A model generated the notes under the pieces. That model was not told the origin of the DNA and did no database searches. It saw only the letters and a program-made list of their open reading frames with translations. Shown piece after piece: positions 24,406 to 32,385 of a stretch of 64,000 nt of DNA. The stretch covers positions 1-64,000 of the forward strand of contig NZ_JABBGI010000015.1 in NCBI RefSeq assembly GCF_012927325.1. The letters are read 5' to 3'. The translations under genes and the position numbers were made by a program. The DNA is from Chryseobacterium antibioticum. GTDB lineage: Bacteria; Bacteroidota; Bacteroidia; Flavobacteriales; Weeksellaceae. Position 1 is the first letter of the stretch. Every line of letters starts with the position of its first letter.

Positions 24406-24425
24406 TCGTTATTGAGATTAAAAAG

Positions 24426-24495
24426 GGAGGCAAGCGGGAGTCGAACCCGCATATCACATTAGCAGTGTGCATTTTTCCATTAAACTATTGCCTCC
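24426..24495 (-). tRNA. tRNA-like with Ser anticodon (GCT), 8-bp acceptor, no variable arm
   Basis: 70 nt. The acceptor GGAGGCAA/TTGCCTCC is a perfect 8 bp. The D arm is GTTT/AAAT, the anticodon loop CTGCTAA (GCT) on a CACA/TGTG stem, the T arm GCGGG/CCCGC. The variable loop is about 3 bases, unlike any bacterial tRNA-Ser. An 8/5 acceptor-T stack is otherwise known from bacterial tRNA-Sec. Confidence 0.75.
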
Positions 24496-24550
24496 GTTTA
24501 TTTGAAAATTTAAGAGTTTACTATTCCTTCATTGTTTTAGTTTTAAAATA

Positions 24551-24619
24551 GAAACAGACAGGGCCCGAACCTGCAACTTTCCGTTGAGTGGAATGTTTTT
24601 CCAGTTAAACTACTGTTTC
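24551..24619 (-). tRNA. tRNA-like element with shrunken anticodon arm
   Basis: 69 nt. Perfect acceptor GAAACAG/CTGTTTC, D GTTT/AAAC, T arm GCAGG/CCTGT. The anticodon arm is only TTCC-ACTCAAC-GGAA (4 bp plus 7): read centrally the anticodon is TCA; read after the T it is CAA. Identity cannot be assigned. The D arm (TAGTTTAAC-GG-AAAAAC) is shared with the elements at 24426 and 26983. Confidence 0.65.
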
Positions 24620-24624
24620 TTTAT

Positions 24625-26541
24625 TTATGCTTCCACTTCCAGCAGGCTGAAATATTCTGATGCCGTCAATGCTCTGGGAAAACCTCGTGGCGTAATTTCC
24701 CTTTCCAGTTCAAAGATCAGAAGATCGCCCTGTCTTTTCAGACATTTGATGTGTGGAATGATGTTTTCGTGTATCCTGAAAGTAGAGGCAATGGCGGTGA
24801 GTGCATTTCCTTTATACTCCTGTTCTATCCAAAGCCAGTGTTCCTTTTCTGTGGAAGGACACCAGCATTTTACGGCGTAGGAATACTGATTTGTTTCGCG
24901 CCATGTATAAATTCCTAATTTTCTATTTTCAATTTTATACACTTCATAACGGTTGACTCTCCTGATCTGCATTTTATTTCCGTTTTGATCGTACTCGTTG
25001 TAATTGAGTTCCGCTTCTTCTTCATTGATCTTTTCCGCTTCCAGACGCTTCATCAGATTTCCTACTCCTACATAATTAAAACAGAAGAGACGCAGATTTC
25101 TGTCCGTGGATTCGAAGAATTCTTCAAATTGTATGGTTTCCACCACATTCCATAGTTTTTCTATTTTTTCCAGAATTTTGGTAAAAAACGGCGTTTCAAA
25201 CCTGGTCCACTGGCGTTCATATTCTCTTGTCATAAAGTTCTGAAAACTGCTGTGACGCAACTTCAGAATAGAAACCAGTTTCCGGATGGTATAATTCTGC
25301 TGATGAACCACATAGTTGAAAGACATTCCCGAAAGGATCAGTTTATCCTTGGAAAGATACATCCTGTCGTTGATCTTAAAATAAATATTTTTAGCCAGAT
25401 GCTCAAAATGATCATCTTTCTGGTACAGATAAAAATTGATCTCTTTTAATGCCGGAAGATGCGACCCGTTTTGTCTTTCATCACCGAAAAAATTAATATA
25501 CTCCAGAGATTTAAAATTAACTTTAAATGCATTAATCAGCCTTCCGTTGATTTTCTTAAGATGGTCAAATTCCAAAGAAGTATGCATCTCCAGATCCCCG
25601 ACTTCCTGAAGCCTGGGAGCAATCGTGCGGAATGTCTTATAGTTTCCTTTCACCTTTTCAAGAGCGGTAAAATGACAGGTTTCGCCCTGATTCTGAATAT
25701 TTCCATTCACATTCTTCAATAATGGAAATCTTACGCCTGAATTATGGTTAACAGAAATGCTGCCTGAAGTTTCCAGCAATGGAAAATTTGCATAGCAACC
25801 CTGTTCCAATAGAATATTTCCTGTGATTTCCTGCAGCACCGGAAAAGAAGCTTTTGTTTTTTCAAATCTAAGGTGTCCTATTATTTTCCTCAGTTCAGGA
25901 AAATCGTGCGTAAAATAATGTCCTGTTTTGTCCCGGCATTCCATATTGATCTGCCCCTGAAGAAATTCAAGGTAGGGAAAAGATACATTTTTACCGTAAA
26001 CATTGATCTTTCCTCGGATCTCATCATGCGGAATTATAATATCGTTGCCAAAAATATCAATATTGAAAATACCTTCTTTCGGAAGAAATTCCACTTCATA
26101 CTGATGATTGATCGGGATAACGATTCTGGACTGCACCAGCTTTTTACCTCTTGCAATGACATTGGCTTTTTTAACGGAGATATTTCCACCTATCGTTGTC
26201 AGGTTTTTAAAATCAAAATCAATGATGCATTTGAAATGTCCTTTTACGGTTTCCAGTTTGCTGACTTCTGCCGGGCAGTGAAGGGTGAAATTTTCTTCTA
26301 CCGTTTTAAGATTAGGAAGAAAGCAGTTTCCAGCATCTACAGACAGAGATCCATTGACCCTTGTCAGGTTCGGAAGATGACATCCTTCTCCCCGAAGCAG
26401 CAGGTTTCCGTTCAGTTCTTCAATGTCCCATATGATATTTTTGCCATAGATCTCTACGGTCACCTGCTCATCAGAAGCTGTCTCCGGAAGGTCTTCCGTG
26501 GAGAATACTTTATATCTTGTGATGGGATCAGTCGTATGCAT
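24625..26541 (-). CDS. Repeat-rich hypothetical protein (L-domain-like repeats)
   Basis: A 638-residue protein. Roughly residues 25-380 consist of about 20-residue repeats of the form LPxLxxVxGxLxxxx (HLPNLTRVNGSLSVDA, FPVLQEITGNILLEQG, FPLLETSGSISVNHN), like receptor-L/LRR-type beta solenoids. The C-terminal part is mixed helical (WTRFETPFFTKILEKIEKLW) and ends in a compact Trp/Cys-containing domain (YAVKCWCPSTEKEHWLW). No signal peptide, so it is intracellular. It could be a recognition protein. It starts 14 bases inside the frameshifted small gene and ends 5 bases from a tRNA-like gene. Confidence 0.65.
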   Translation of the reverse strand: MHTTDPITRYKVFSTEDLPETASDEQVTVEIYGKNIIWDIEELNGNLLLRGEGCHLPNLTRVNGSLSVDAGNCFLPNLKTVEENFTLHCPAEVSKLETVKGHFKCIIDFDFKNLTTIGGNISVKKANVIARGKKLVQSRIVIPINHQYEVEFLPKEGIFNIDIFGNDIIIPHDEIRGKINVYGKNVSFPYLEFLQGQINMECRDKTGHYFTHDFPELRKIIGHLRFEKTKASFPVLQEITGNILLEQGCYANFPLLETSGSISVNHNSGVRFPLLKNVNGNIQNQGETCHFTALEKVKGNYKTFRTIAPRLQEVGDLEMHTSLEFDHLKKINGRLINAFKVNFKSLEYINFFGDERQNGSHLPALKEINFYLYQKDDHFEHLAKNIYFKINDRMYLSKDKLILSGMSFNYVVHQQNYTIRKLVSILKLRHSSFQNFMTREYERQWTRFETPFFTKILEKIEKLWNVVETIQFEEFFESTDRNLRLFCFNYVGVGNLMKRLEAEKINEEEAELNYNEYDQNGNKMQIRRVNRYEVYKIENRKLGIYTWRETNQYSYAVKCWCPSTEKEHWLWIEQEYKGNALTAIASTFRIHENIIPHIKCLKRQGDLLIFELEREITPRGFPRALTASEYFSLLEVEA

Positions 26542-26954
26542 TTTCTGTCAGTTGTGTTATGGGGTTATATTCCTGCTGTATATACTTTACAAAATAGTAA
26601 CTTTCTACGCGAAGGATTTTGTGTTCACCATGAAAGATAAAGCCATCACCATAGATTCTAAAGGTTTCAGTACTGCCATCCTTTTCAATGATCTTATATC
26701 CGGGTGCCTTCAGCATATGTTGATTGCTTGTCTTTTCCAGACAATATTCTTTATAGGATTTGGTGTGTTCTTCTAAGTTGTTGATTTTTTTCTCTTATCT
26801 CTGAGCTTTTTCGTATGTGAGGCTTTATTTCAGATGATTCAGGAATATTCATGTTTTCTACAAAATGAAGGGTACTTTCCTGCGTGACAGGAACAACTCT
26901 TATTTCTTCAACAGGACCGTTTTCTCTAAAAAAATCAAATATCTTTTTCAACAT
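26528..26954 (-). pseudogene. Small hypothetical gene with a frameshift at an A7 run
   Basis: The first ORF (MLKKIFDFFRENGPVEEIR..., 67 residues) stops at 26751. A second ORF, open well upstream of its ATG, encodes INNLEEHTKSYKEYCLEK then MLKAPGYKIIEKDG to 26528. Both join as one protein of about 140 residues if one A is removed from the A7 run (26785-26791 on the plus strand reads T7). It overlaps the 638-residue gene. It could be a real mutation, a slippery site or a sequencing error. Function unknown. Confidence 0.6.
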
Positions 26955-26982
26955 GGCTTTTATTTTTTGATGGTAAAAAACA

Positions 26983-27055
26983 GAAAGAAAATCGGATTCG
27001 AACCGATAATTCGCTTCTTAGAAGCTGGTTTTTTCCGGGTTAAACTATTTCTTTC
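26983..27055 (-). tRNA. tRNA-like element with triloop anticodon hairpin
   Basis: 73 nt. A perfect 8-bp acceptor GAAAGAAA/TTTCTTTC, D GTTT/AAAC, T arm ATCGG-TTCGAAT-CCGAT. The anticodon arm folds best as GCTTC-TAA-GAAGC, a 5-bp stem with a 3-base loop. With a 7-base loop the anticodon position reads TAA, with C instead of T at 33. Identity uncertain. Confidence 0.65.
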
Positions 27056-27070
27056 CTTATTATTCTCTGT

Positions 27071-27139
27071 GAAACGGCAGGATTCGAACCTGCGCCTCTG
27101 ACTTGTCGACTCAGCGCTCTTCCATTGAGCTAACGTTTC
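27071..27139 (-). tRNA. tRNA-Val(GAC)-like
   Basis: About 69 nt. The acceptor GAAACG/CGTTTC is 6 bp with an extra T before the D arm. D is GCTC/GAGC. The anticodon arm CTGAG/GTCAG has a G-G inner mismatch and loop TCGACAA (GAC), with C instead of T at 33. T arm GCAGG/CCTGC is intact. Confidence 0.75.
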
Positions 27140-27144
27140 TCCTT

Positions 27145-28509
27145 TTACCAGGCATTTATTTTATAATTCTTCAGCAGTACTCCGCTGTAATAATTTCCTT
27201 TTATCCCTTCAGCGATGGGATGCAGTATTCTCGCAGCTCCGTCTACAGAATCCAGTGGCGGAATATATCCCTGCTCAAACTGTTTCTTTCGAAGGCTTTC
27301 TTTGGCTCCTGTAGAAATCCATCCTACATCTACCGCACTCATATAAATCTGATCGTTTTCAAATTCTCTTGCTGAGGTGAGCGTCATCATATTCAGCGCC
27401 GCCTTTGTCATATTGGTATGCGGATGAAATACCGTTTTATTATCGTAGCTGAAAATACCTTCTGAAGAGGTCACATTGATGATGAATTTCTCCTGAAATG
27501 CTGAATTTTTCATCAAAGGTTTCAGTTCTTTGATCAGAAAATAAGGGGCGATATGATTGATCAGATTCACCTCTACCAGTTCATACATGGAAACTTCTTC
27601 CAGTGTAGAATTCCAGCTCGTTTTTTCTCTGTTATCCACAGGTTGTCCGAAACGGGTAAGTGCAACCGGAGTTTCCTCGTTCTGTGCATATTCAAGCTTT
27701 GCGATTTCGCTTGAAATTTCCGTCTGGTTCGGAAAAAGATTCTGAATATTTTTGAATTCAACCCACTTTTCTTTTTCATGTTTGATGATCGGAAGATAAT
27801 ATTCATCGGGATACTTTATAGTCTGGGCTGCGTTGTTGATCAGGATATCCAATGTATCAAAACGGGTTTTATAAAAATCTATAAAATCCTGTATCGCCTT
27901 TAGATTTCTCAGGTCCAAACCGTATACCCAAAGTCTTTCTTTCCAGTCTTCATAATCTGCTTCCTGCTGCATCAGTTCCAGCGCCAGTGCCGGAAAACGG
28001 GTTGTCAAAACCAAATTGGCCCCGTTTCTCAGCAGTTTCAATGCTGCGGCAAATCCTACTTTCACTCTTCCTCCCGTCAGAATAACATTTCTTCCTTTGA
28101 GATCTGTTGTTTCAAAACGCTTTTCATAATTTTCTGCGGCACATTTCGGACAGAGTCTGGTGTAGAAAGAATGAGCATACTGATAGCTCTGGTTACAGCA
28201 GTAACAGTTTTTTGGGATCTGAAGTGGAGTGAGTTTTGTCTCATCTCGTTCTTCATCGTAAAAAGCTGAAGCTCCTGACAATGCTTTTTGCATGAGCACA
28301 GCATCAGAACTCACCGCAAGATCATGAGATTTCATCATGGAATAATTTTCCTGACGGTTTTGTTTTTTAGCATTCTTATGAATTTTCGTGATCAATCCTG
28401 AAAATGTTTTGTTATCAGGATTGAGGAACGGATCATCTTTCAAGGCATTCAGAACCTTGAGACATGTTTCCCATTCATTTTTCGAAAATTTTTGATCTGA
28501 AAAATCCAT
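27145..28509 (-). CDS. Zinc-ribbon SDR-like oxidoreductase
   Basis: A protein of about 454 residues. After a helical N-terminus comes a Cys4 ribbon (NCYCCNQSY...RLCPKCA), then a Rossmann SDR domain: VILTGGRVKVGFAAA (TGxxxxxG), ILINNAAQ, VTSSEGIFSY (catalytic Ser). The YxxxK catalytic Tyr is Thr (HTNMTKAAL), so normal SDR chemistry is doubtful. I use ATG 28507-28509 because the -7 promoter at 28528 would put transcription start inside the longer reading. It sits 5 bases after the Val-type tRNA-like gene on the same strand. Confidence 0.75.
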   Translation of the reverse strand: MDFSDQKFSKNEWETCLKVLNALKDDPFLNPDNKTFSGLITKIHKNAKKQNRQENYSMMKSHDLAVSSDAVLMQKALSGASAFYDEERDETKLTPLQIPKNCYCCNQSYQYAHSFYTRLCPKCAAENYEKRFETTDLKGRNVILTGGRVKVGFAAALKLLRNGANLVLTTRFPALALELMQQEADYEDWKERLWVYGLDLRNLKAIQDFIDFYKTRFDTLDILINNAAQTIKYPDEYYLPIIKHEKEKWVEFKNIQNLFPNQTEISSEIAKLEYAQNEETPVALTRFGQPVDNREKTSWNSTLEEVSMYELVEVNLINHIAPYFLIKELKPLMKNSAFQEKFIINVTSSEGIFSYDNKTVFHPHTNMTKAALNMMTLTSAREFENDQIYMSAVDVGWISTGAKESLRKKQFEQGYIPPLDSVDGAARILHPIAEGIKGNYYSGVLLKNYKINAW

Positions 28510-28527
28510 AGCTTCAGTATATATCTG

Positions 28528-28535
28528 CAAAATTA
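28528..28535 (-). promoter_or_regulatory. Promoter -7 element for the SDR-like gene
   Basis: TAATTTTG on the minus strand, 18 bases before the chosen ATG. Confidence 0.5.
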
Positions 28536-28578
28536 TTTACCCAGTACGCAATCTTTTTACGTAGTGAAATTTTATCTT

Positions 28579-29229
28579 TTATCCGTTGATAAATTTTTCA
28601 AGAAAACCGATCAGCTGTTTACCGCCGTGGCTCCACCGGATTCCGTGACCTTCCTTTTCCCTGACTTCGAAAACAAGTTCATGTTTGTAATGATAGAAAA
28701 CGTTCCACCAGGTTCTATTGTCCAGAATATAGTTGATCTTCTCCATTACATTTTTCTGTTTATGCTGGTTATTTCCTTTGATCTCGCCCCAGAACCGGTC
28801 ATCTATTCTTCCGATATGTTTTTCCCAGGCTCTGTGTGCAATGGTAATTTCGCTGTTAAAAGGTTTCCGGCAGGCTTCGAGCAAAGTCTCTTTTAAGGGT
28901 GGAACAGCATTTTCATCCCGTACGCTGGCAGAAGTCAGGCGCTGGCCCAAAATATTCAACCAGTGTTCAAATGGAATTTTTTCCAACTGTAATACTTTAA
29001 CCTCATCACAGTCATTGCTTTGAAGTATATCGATGAACAGTTCAAAACTTTCTTTTCTGTCTGTTTTAATTTCTTCATTAAAATAAGGCTGCTCCCACTC
29101 CAGAGTCTTATCCTGAAATTTCCGGATGTTGTTTTCTATGGTCTGCAGGTGCTCTTCAGCAAGAATGGCCTGATATTTTTCTGTCCAGGAGTTTGAAATT
29201 AGTGGAATATATGATGTAAACACATTCAT
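28579..29229 (-). CDS. Hypothetical protein coupled to the DUF434 gene
   Basis: A 216-residue soluble protein with no family I recognise. It has a helical N-terminus (AILAEEHLQTIENNIRKF), a region with EITIAHRAWEKHIGRIDDRFW, and a C-terminal module ELVFEVREKEGHGIRWSHGG that looks conserved. It starts 2 bases after the stop of the DUF434/PIN-like gene, which implies joint function and coupled translation. Confidence 0.6.
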   Translation of the reverse strand: MNVFTSYIPLISNSWTEKYQAILAEEHLQTIENNIRKFQDKTLEWEQPYFNEEIKTDRKESFELFIDILQSNDCDEVKVLQLEKIPFEHWLNILGQRLTSASVRDENAVPPLKETLLEACRKPFNSEITIAHRAWEKHIGRIDDRFWGEIKGNNQHKQKNVMEKINYILDNRTWWNVFYHYKHELVFEVREKEGHGIRWSHGGKQLIGFLEKFING

Positions 29230-29231
29230 TT

Positions 29232-29945
29232 TTAAGCCATTTTAATGAGATTAACATCCAATTTTTCTTCTTTTATCAGATAGGCAATGAGATTGAACCA
29301 TTTTTGACAGTGATCCAGAATCCATGCATCTGAAGACACTGCTATTTCTGAATTTTCTGCTAAAAATTTATCCGGATTGTACTCCAGTCCGGCTTCCCAG
29401 TTCAGTTTATTTTCCTTTGCATAATCGAGAACAATCTCTTTAATCCGTCCACTATTGGAAACTGGTTTATCAAAGATCCAGACCAGTTTCTGTACCTCCG
29501 TTTTTTGGAAAAATGAGGCCACTAATTCAATAGCTCTTTGTGTTTGGTTGACTCTTTTATAGGTTCCATGAACACCTGAAAGATCGCGAAAACATCCGTC
29601 TGCTCCTTTAAAAACATAAGCTCCTGAAAGTAAACTTTCCATTAAGATCAATACGTTAAAACCATCCAGATAAAGAATTTTACCTTTCAAATCCGAAACT
29701 TCAAGTTGCTTAAGTTTTCTATTCTCTATCTGCTGTCCGGATGCGGAAGCACCGCGTAATGCCTGAATCTGTCGTGTTTTCAGTTTATATCGGTTTCCTA
29801 CAAGTTCGGAGGAAGCTTTTTCAGGATAACCTCTGCTTAATACATACAGCATATCCTGAACACCCATTTTCAGCTTATCGAGCTGTTTTTGTGAGCCGAA
29901 CAGTACATCATCACCTGTATTTTTCCCACGGTTTCTGTTATTCAT
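29232..29945 (-). CDS. DUF434 / PIN-like predicted RNase
   Basis: A 237-residue protein. The N-terminal third (ELVGNRYKLKTRQIQALRGA) is DUF434-like. The rest looks like a PIN fold: LYLDGFNVLI and LVWIFDKPVSNSG give two acidic sites, and EIAVSSDAWILDH a third. PIN-like domains cut RNA, so this is a predicted RNase in a tRNA/RNA-repair neighbourhood. The ATG at 29943-29945 is preferred over an upstream TTG that lies inside a TATTTTTG promoter element (29949-29956). Confidence 0.65.
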   Translation of the reverse strand: MNNRNRGKNTGDDVLFGSQKQLDKLKMGVQDMLYVLSRGYPEKASSELVGNRYKLKTRQIQALRGASASGQQIENRKLKQLEVSDLKGKILYLDGFNVLILMESLLSGAYVFKGADGCFRDLSGVHGTYKRVNQTQRAIELVASFFQKTEVQKLVWIFDKPVSNSGRIKEIVLDYAKENKLNWEAGLEYNPDKFLAENSEIAVSSDAWILDHCQKWFNLIAYLIKEEKLDVNLIKMA

Positions 29946-29951
29946 ACTCAA

Positions 29952-30365
29952 AAATAGTTTTTTAAGGGGATATAATTGCAGTAATCTGTTTTTGACTCTC
30001 TACTACTTATCATTTGACTTGAGCTTGGATTGAGGAAGTTAAGATTAAGAAACAGCAAGCTGGAAGAGGGAGGTTGGGAGATGCTATTGGCCAATAATTT
30101 TTAACAGTTATCCTAAAATTTGATGAAATTGTTTTAAAAATTAATAAAACCACGTTACAGTTCTGCCTTTAAACTTCAAAAACTTCCCTCTTCAAGCTTC
30201 AAACTTCCTGACCTTATTATGACAACAAAAATATATTATCCAGATTTCATGTTAATTTATCAACATCTGAAATGTGGAGTTATACATTTTACAACAAAAG
30301 AGATATTTCGTACAACGTTTTGATTTTCATAAGGGATATGTTTGCAGTGAATAAAAATATCGATT
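29952..30365. repeat. Gene-free region with imperfect inverted repeat
   Basis: GCTGGAAGAGGGAGGTTGGGAG (30047-30082 area) and CTTCCCTCTTCAAGCTTC (30183-30203 area) form an imperfect inverted pair of the type seen at 6724-6822. The part next to 30366 should hold the promoter of the lipoprotein gene. It marks the edge of the accessory region. Confidence 0.4.
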
Positions 30366-31217
30366 ATGAATACATTGAAAAAATTATGTTACCTGCTTAC
30401 AGCTATCCTCCTGTCTGCTGCTTTTGTTTCCTGTTCTGATAATGATGATATGGTTATGGAACAGATGACTCCCTCTCAGATCCTCTCTTCTACTCCGTGG
30501 GAAACTACGGCTGCAAGAGACAAAAATGGCCAGCCTGTGAATCTGAATGATTCCAGCGTAAACGGTTTTGTAGGTTTTGCTTACTTCAAAGCTGACGGAA
30601 ATTTCGTGATTTACGGATTGAACGATGTTTTAAGATCCAGAGGAACGTGGTCTGTGGATTCTCAGGGGAAAACAAGAATGATCACCGCATTAAATCCTGA
30701 CGGAACCGCCATCTTTAGCCGCGTTGTAGATATTCTAGTGTTAAACAGCAATGAATTCACTTATAGAATTCACACCAATCCAAGTGATCCTTCTGTTTAT
30801 TACGATATTATTCACACCAAAACAGCACACGCTGAACCAACGAACGGACAGCTTACTTTAGCTTCTACCCCATGGGAAACTACAGGTGCTAAAAATAGTA
30901 TCGGAAATCCGATAGCCTTAACCGAGACAAGTGTTTCGGGCTTCGTTGGGTATTCTTATTTTAAAGCAAACGGAACTTTTACGATTTATGGATTAAATAA
31001 TGTTCTGAGATCTCAGGGAACATGGTCTATTTCTCCGGACGGAAAAAAAAGAACGATCACGGCTCTGGATGCAAACGGGAATGTCCTTTTCACCAGAACG
31101 GTTGATATTCTTACGCTAAACAATTCAGAATTTATTTACAGAATCACTCCTGATGCAGGAAATCCTGCTGTTTACTATGATATCATCCATACCAAAGTGA
31201 ATCATCAGGAACCCTAG
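30366..31217 (+). CDS. Lipoprotein with tandem DUF4822 domains
   Basis: A 283-residue secreted protein. The signal peptide ends in AAFVSC, a lipobox with lipidated Cys at about residue 23. Two copies of a DUF4822-like domain follow: each begins TPWETT, contains VxGFVGxxYFKAxG and a GTWS turn, and ends VYYDIIHTK. The copies (about 40-155 and 165-280) are clearly an internal duplication. It is likely on the cell surface or periplasmic; function unknown. Monocistronic with a strong hairpin after it. Confidence 0.85.
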   Translation: MNTLKKLCYLLTAILLSAAFVSCSDNDDMVMEQMTPSQILSSTPWETTAARDKNGQPVNLNDSSVNGFVGFAYFKADGNFVIYGLNDVLRSRGTWSVDSQGKTRMITALNPDGTAIFSRVVDILVLNSNEFTYRIHTNPSDPSVYYDIIHTKTAHAEPTNGQLTLASTPWETTGAKNSIGNPIALTETSVSGFVGYSYFKANGTFTIYGLNNVLRSQGTWSISPDGKKRTITALDANGNVLFTRTVDILTLNNSEFIYRITPDAGNPAVYYDIIHTKVNHQEP

Positions 31218-31248
31218 ATATTTTTTAAGTTAGTTGATTATTGATGTA

Positions 31249-31278
31249 AGTCTGCGGCCCGAATTCGGGCCACAGACT
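31249..31278. terminator. 30-base palindromic hairpin
   Basis: AGTCTGCGGCCCGAA / TTCGGGCCACAGACT with one C-A mismatch. It lies between convergent genes, so probably a bidirectional terminator, though T tracts are weak. Confidence 0.6.
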
Positions 31279-31338
31279 CCTATTTTAAGCTGTTTATGAT
31301 CTTTATTACAATTATTGAAGAAGGATTTCAACTGTTTT

Positions 31339-32385
31339 TTACATCAACTCTTCCCACCATTTTTTCCAGGCTATTTCTCCCAATTGATCCAGATCTACCT
31401 TTTCTCCAATCATGGGCAGCGTAACAGGAATGCTGTTTTCTTCTGCATATTTTGAGACCAATTCCAAAGGTTCAAACCATGGATGCTGGGCCAATTTGAA
31501 TTTTGAATGATGAACGGGAATAAAGTTCCGGGCTTTCAGTTCTTTTACTTCTTCAATAATCTGCTCGGGCAGGCTGTGGATATAAGGCCATTTTTCATTG
31601 TACTGTCCACATTCCATCACAGCAAGATCAAAAGGTCCATACTTCTCACCAATCTCAGTAAAATGATTTCCGTAGCCACTGTCACCACCCAGAAAAAGTT
31701 TTTTAGAAGGGGTTTGCAGAACAAAGGAAGTCCACAGGGAGATATTCCGGTTCAGCAATCGTCCTGAGAAATGTCTTGCCGGAGTGAGTGTGACGGTGAA
31801 ACCATCAACCAAATCAATACTTTCCCACCAGTTTTTTTCAATTATCTTGTCCGTCTCCCATCCCCAATACTCGAAATGCTGCCCGGTTCCTAATCCACAT
31901 ATGACCTTCCCTACTTTCTCTTTCAGGGTCTGAACGGTTGAATAATCCAAGTGATCCCAATGGTCGTGAGAAATAAGGAGTACATCGATGTCCGGCATAT
32001 CCTCAGGCTTGTAATGGTCTGATCCGGGAAATGCCTTTATAGACCCCGGCATCGGAGAAGCGTTTCCGCTGAAAACCGGATCTACCAGAAACTTTTTGCC
32101 GTCAATTTGGATAAAATAAGAGCTGTGCCCAAACCATACAAGCGCATTTTCTTCAGGCTTAAGGTTCTTCAGATCCGTTACTACAAATGGAATAGGTAGT
32201 TTTGGGGTTACATTTTCTATTTTACATAAGGTCTCCAGGAGTAATTTGGTCATGCTTTCCCCCTCCAAAAGTGCCGGTGTGGGAAGGATATTCTGAAATT
32301 TCCCGTTTGTATAATTGGGGAGTGTACTGAAATATATTTTTCTTTTTTCATTGGGAAATTGTCCCATTTGTTTTTTTAAATTCAT
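31339..32385 (-). CDS. MBL-fold hydrolase, NAPE-PLD/UlaG-like
   Basis: A 348-residue metallo-beta-lactamase fold protein. ALVWFGHSSYFIQIDGKKFL opens the domain. LISHDHWDHLDY is the two-metal HxHxDH site, TLTPARHFSGR and FLGGDSGYG the next ligands, and IPVHHSKF the last. This arrangement is that of NAPE-PLD-like and UlaG-like hydrolases, which cleave phosphodiesters or lactones. The substrate cannot be told. Cytoplasmic, monocistronic. Confidence 0.8.
   Translation of the reverse strand: MNLKKQMGQFPNEKRKIYFSTLPNYTNGKFQNILPTPALLEGESMTKLLLETLCKIENVTPKLPIPFVVTDLKNLKPEENALVWFGHSSYFIQIDGKKFLVDPVFSGNASPMPGSIKAFPGSDHYKPEDMPDIDVLLISHDHWDHLDYSTVQTLKEKVGKVICGLGTGQHFEYWGWETDKIIEKNWWESIDLVDGFTVTLTPARHFSGRLLNRNISLWTSFVLQTPSKKLFLGGDSGYGNHFTEIGEKYGPFDLAVMECGQYNEKWPYIHSLPEQIIEEVKELKARNFIPVHHSKFKLAQHPWFEPLELVSKYAEENSIPVTLPMIGEKVDLDQLGEIAWKKWWEELM

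Noticed and set aside
24551..24619. UGA-suppressor or selenocysteine tRNA (TCA)
   Set aside because: TCA is only one of two readings of a shortened anticodon arm, there is no long variable arm, and no selA/selB genes are present.
26751..26954. Programmed -1 frameshift at the A7 run
   Set aside because: The downstream frame is reached by a +1 shift, not the -1 slip that an A AAA AAN heptamer gives; a homopolymer indel is simpler.
783..29951. An integrated phage or ICE
   Set aside because: No integrase, transposase, att repeats, capsid or conjugation genes are visible; core genes deoD and tatD lie inside the stretch.
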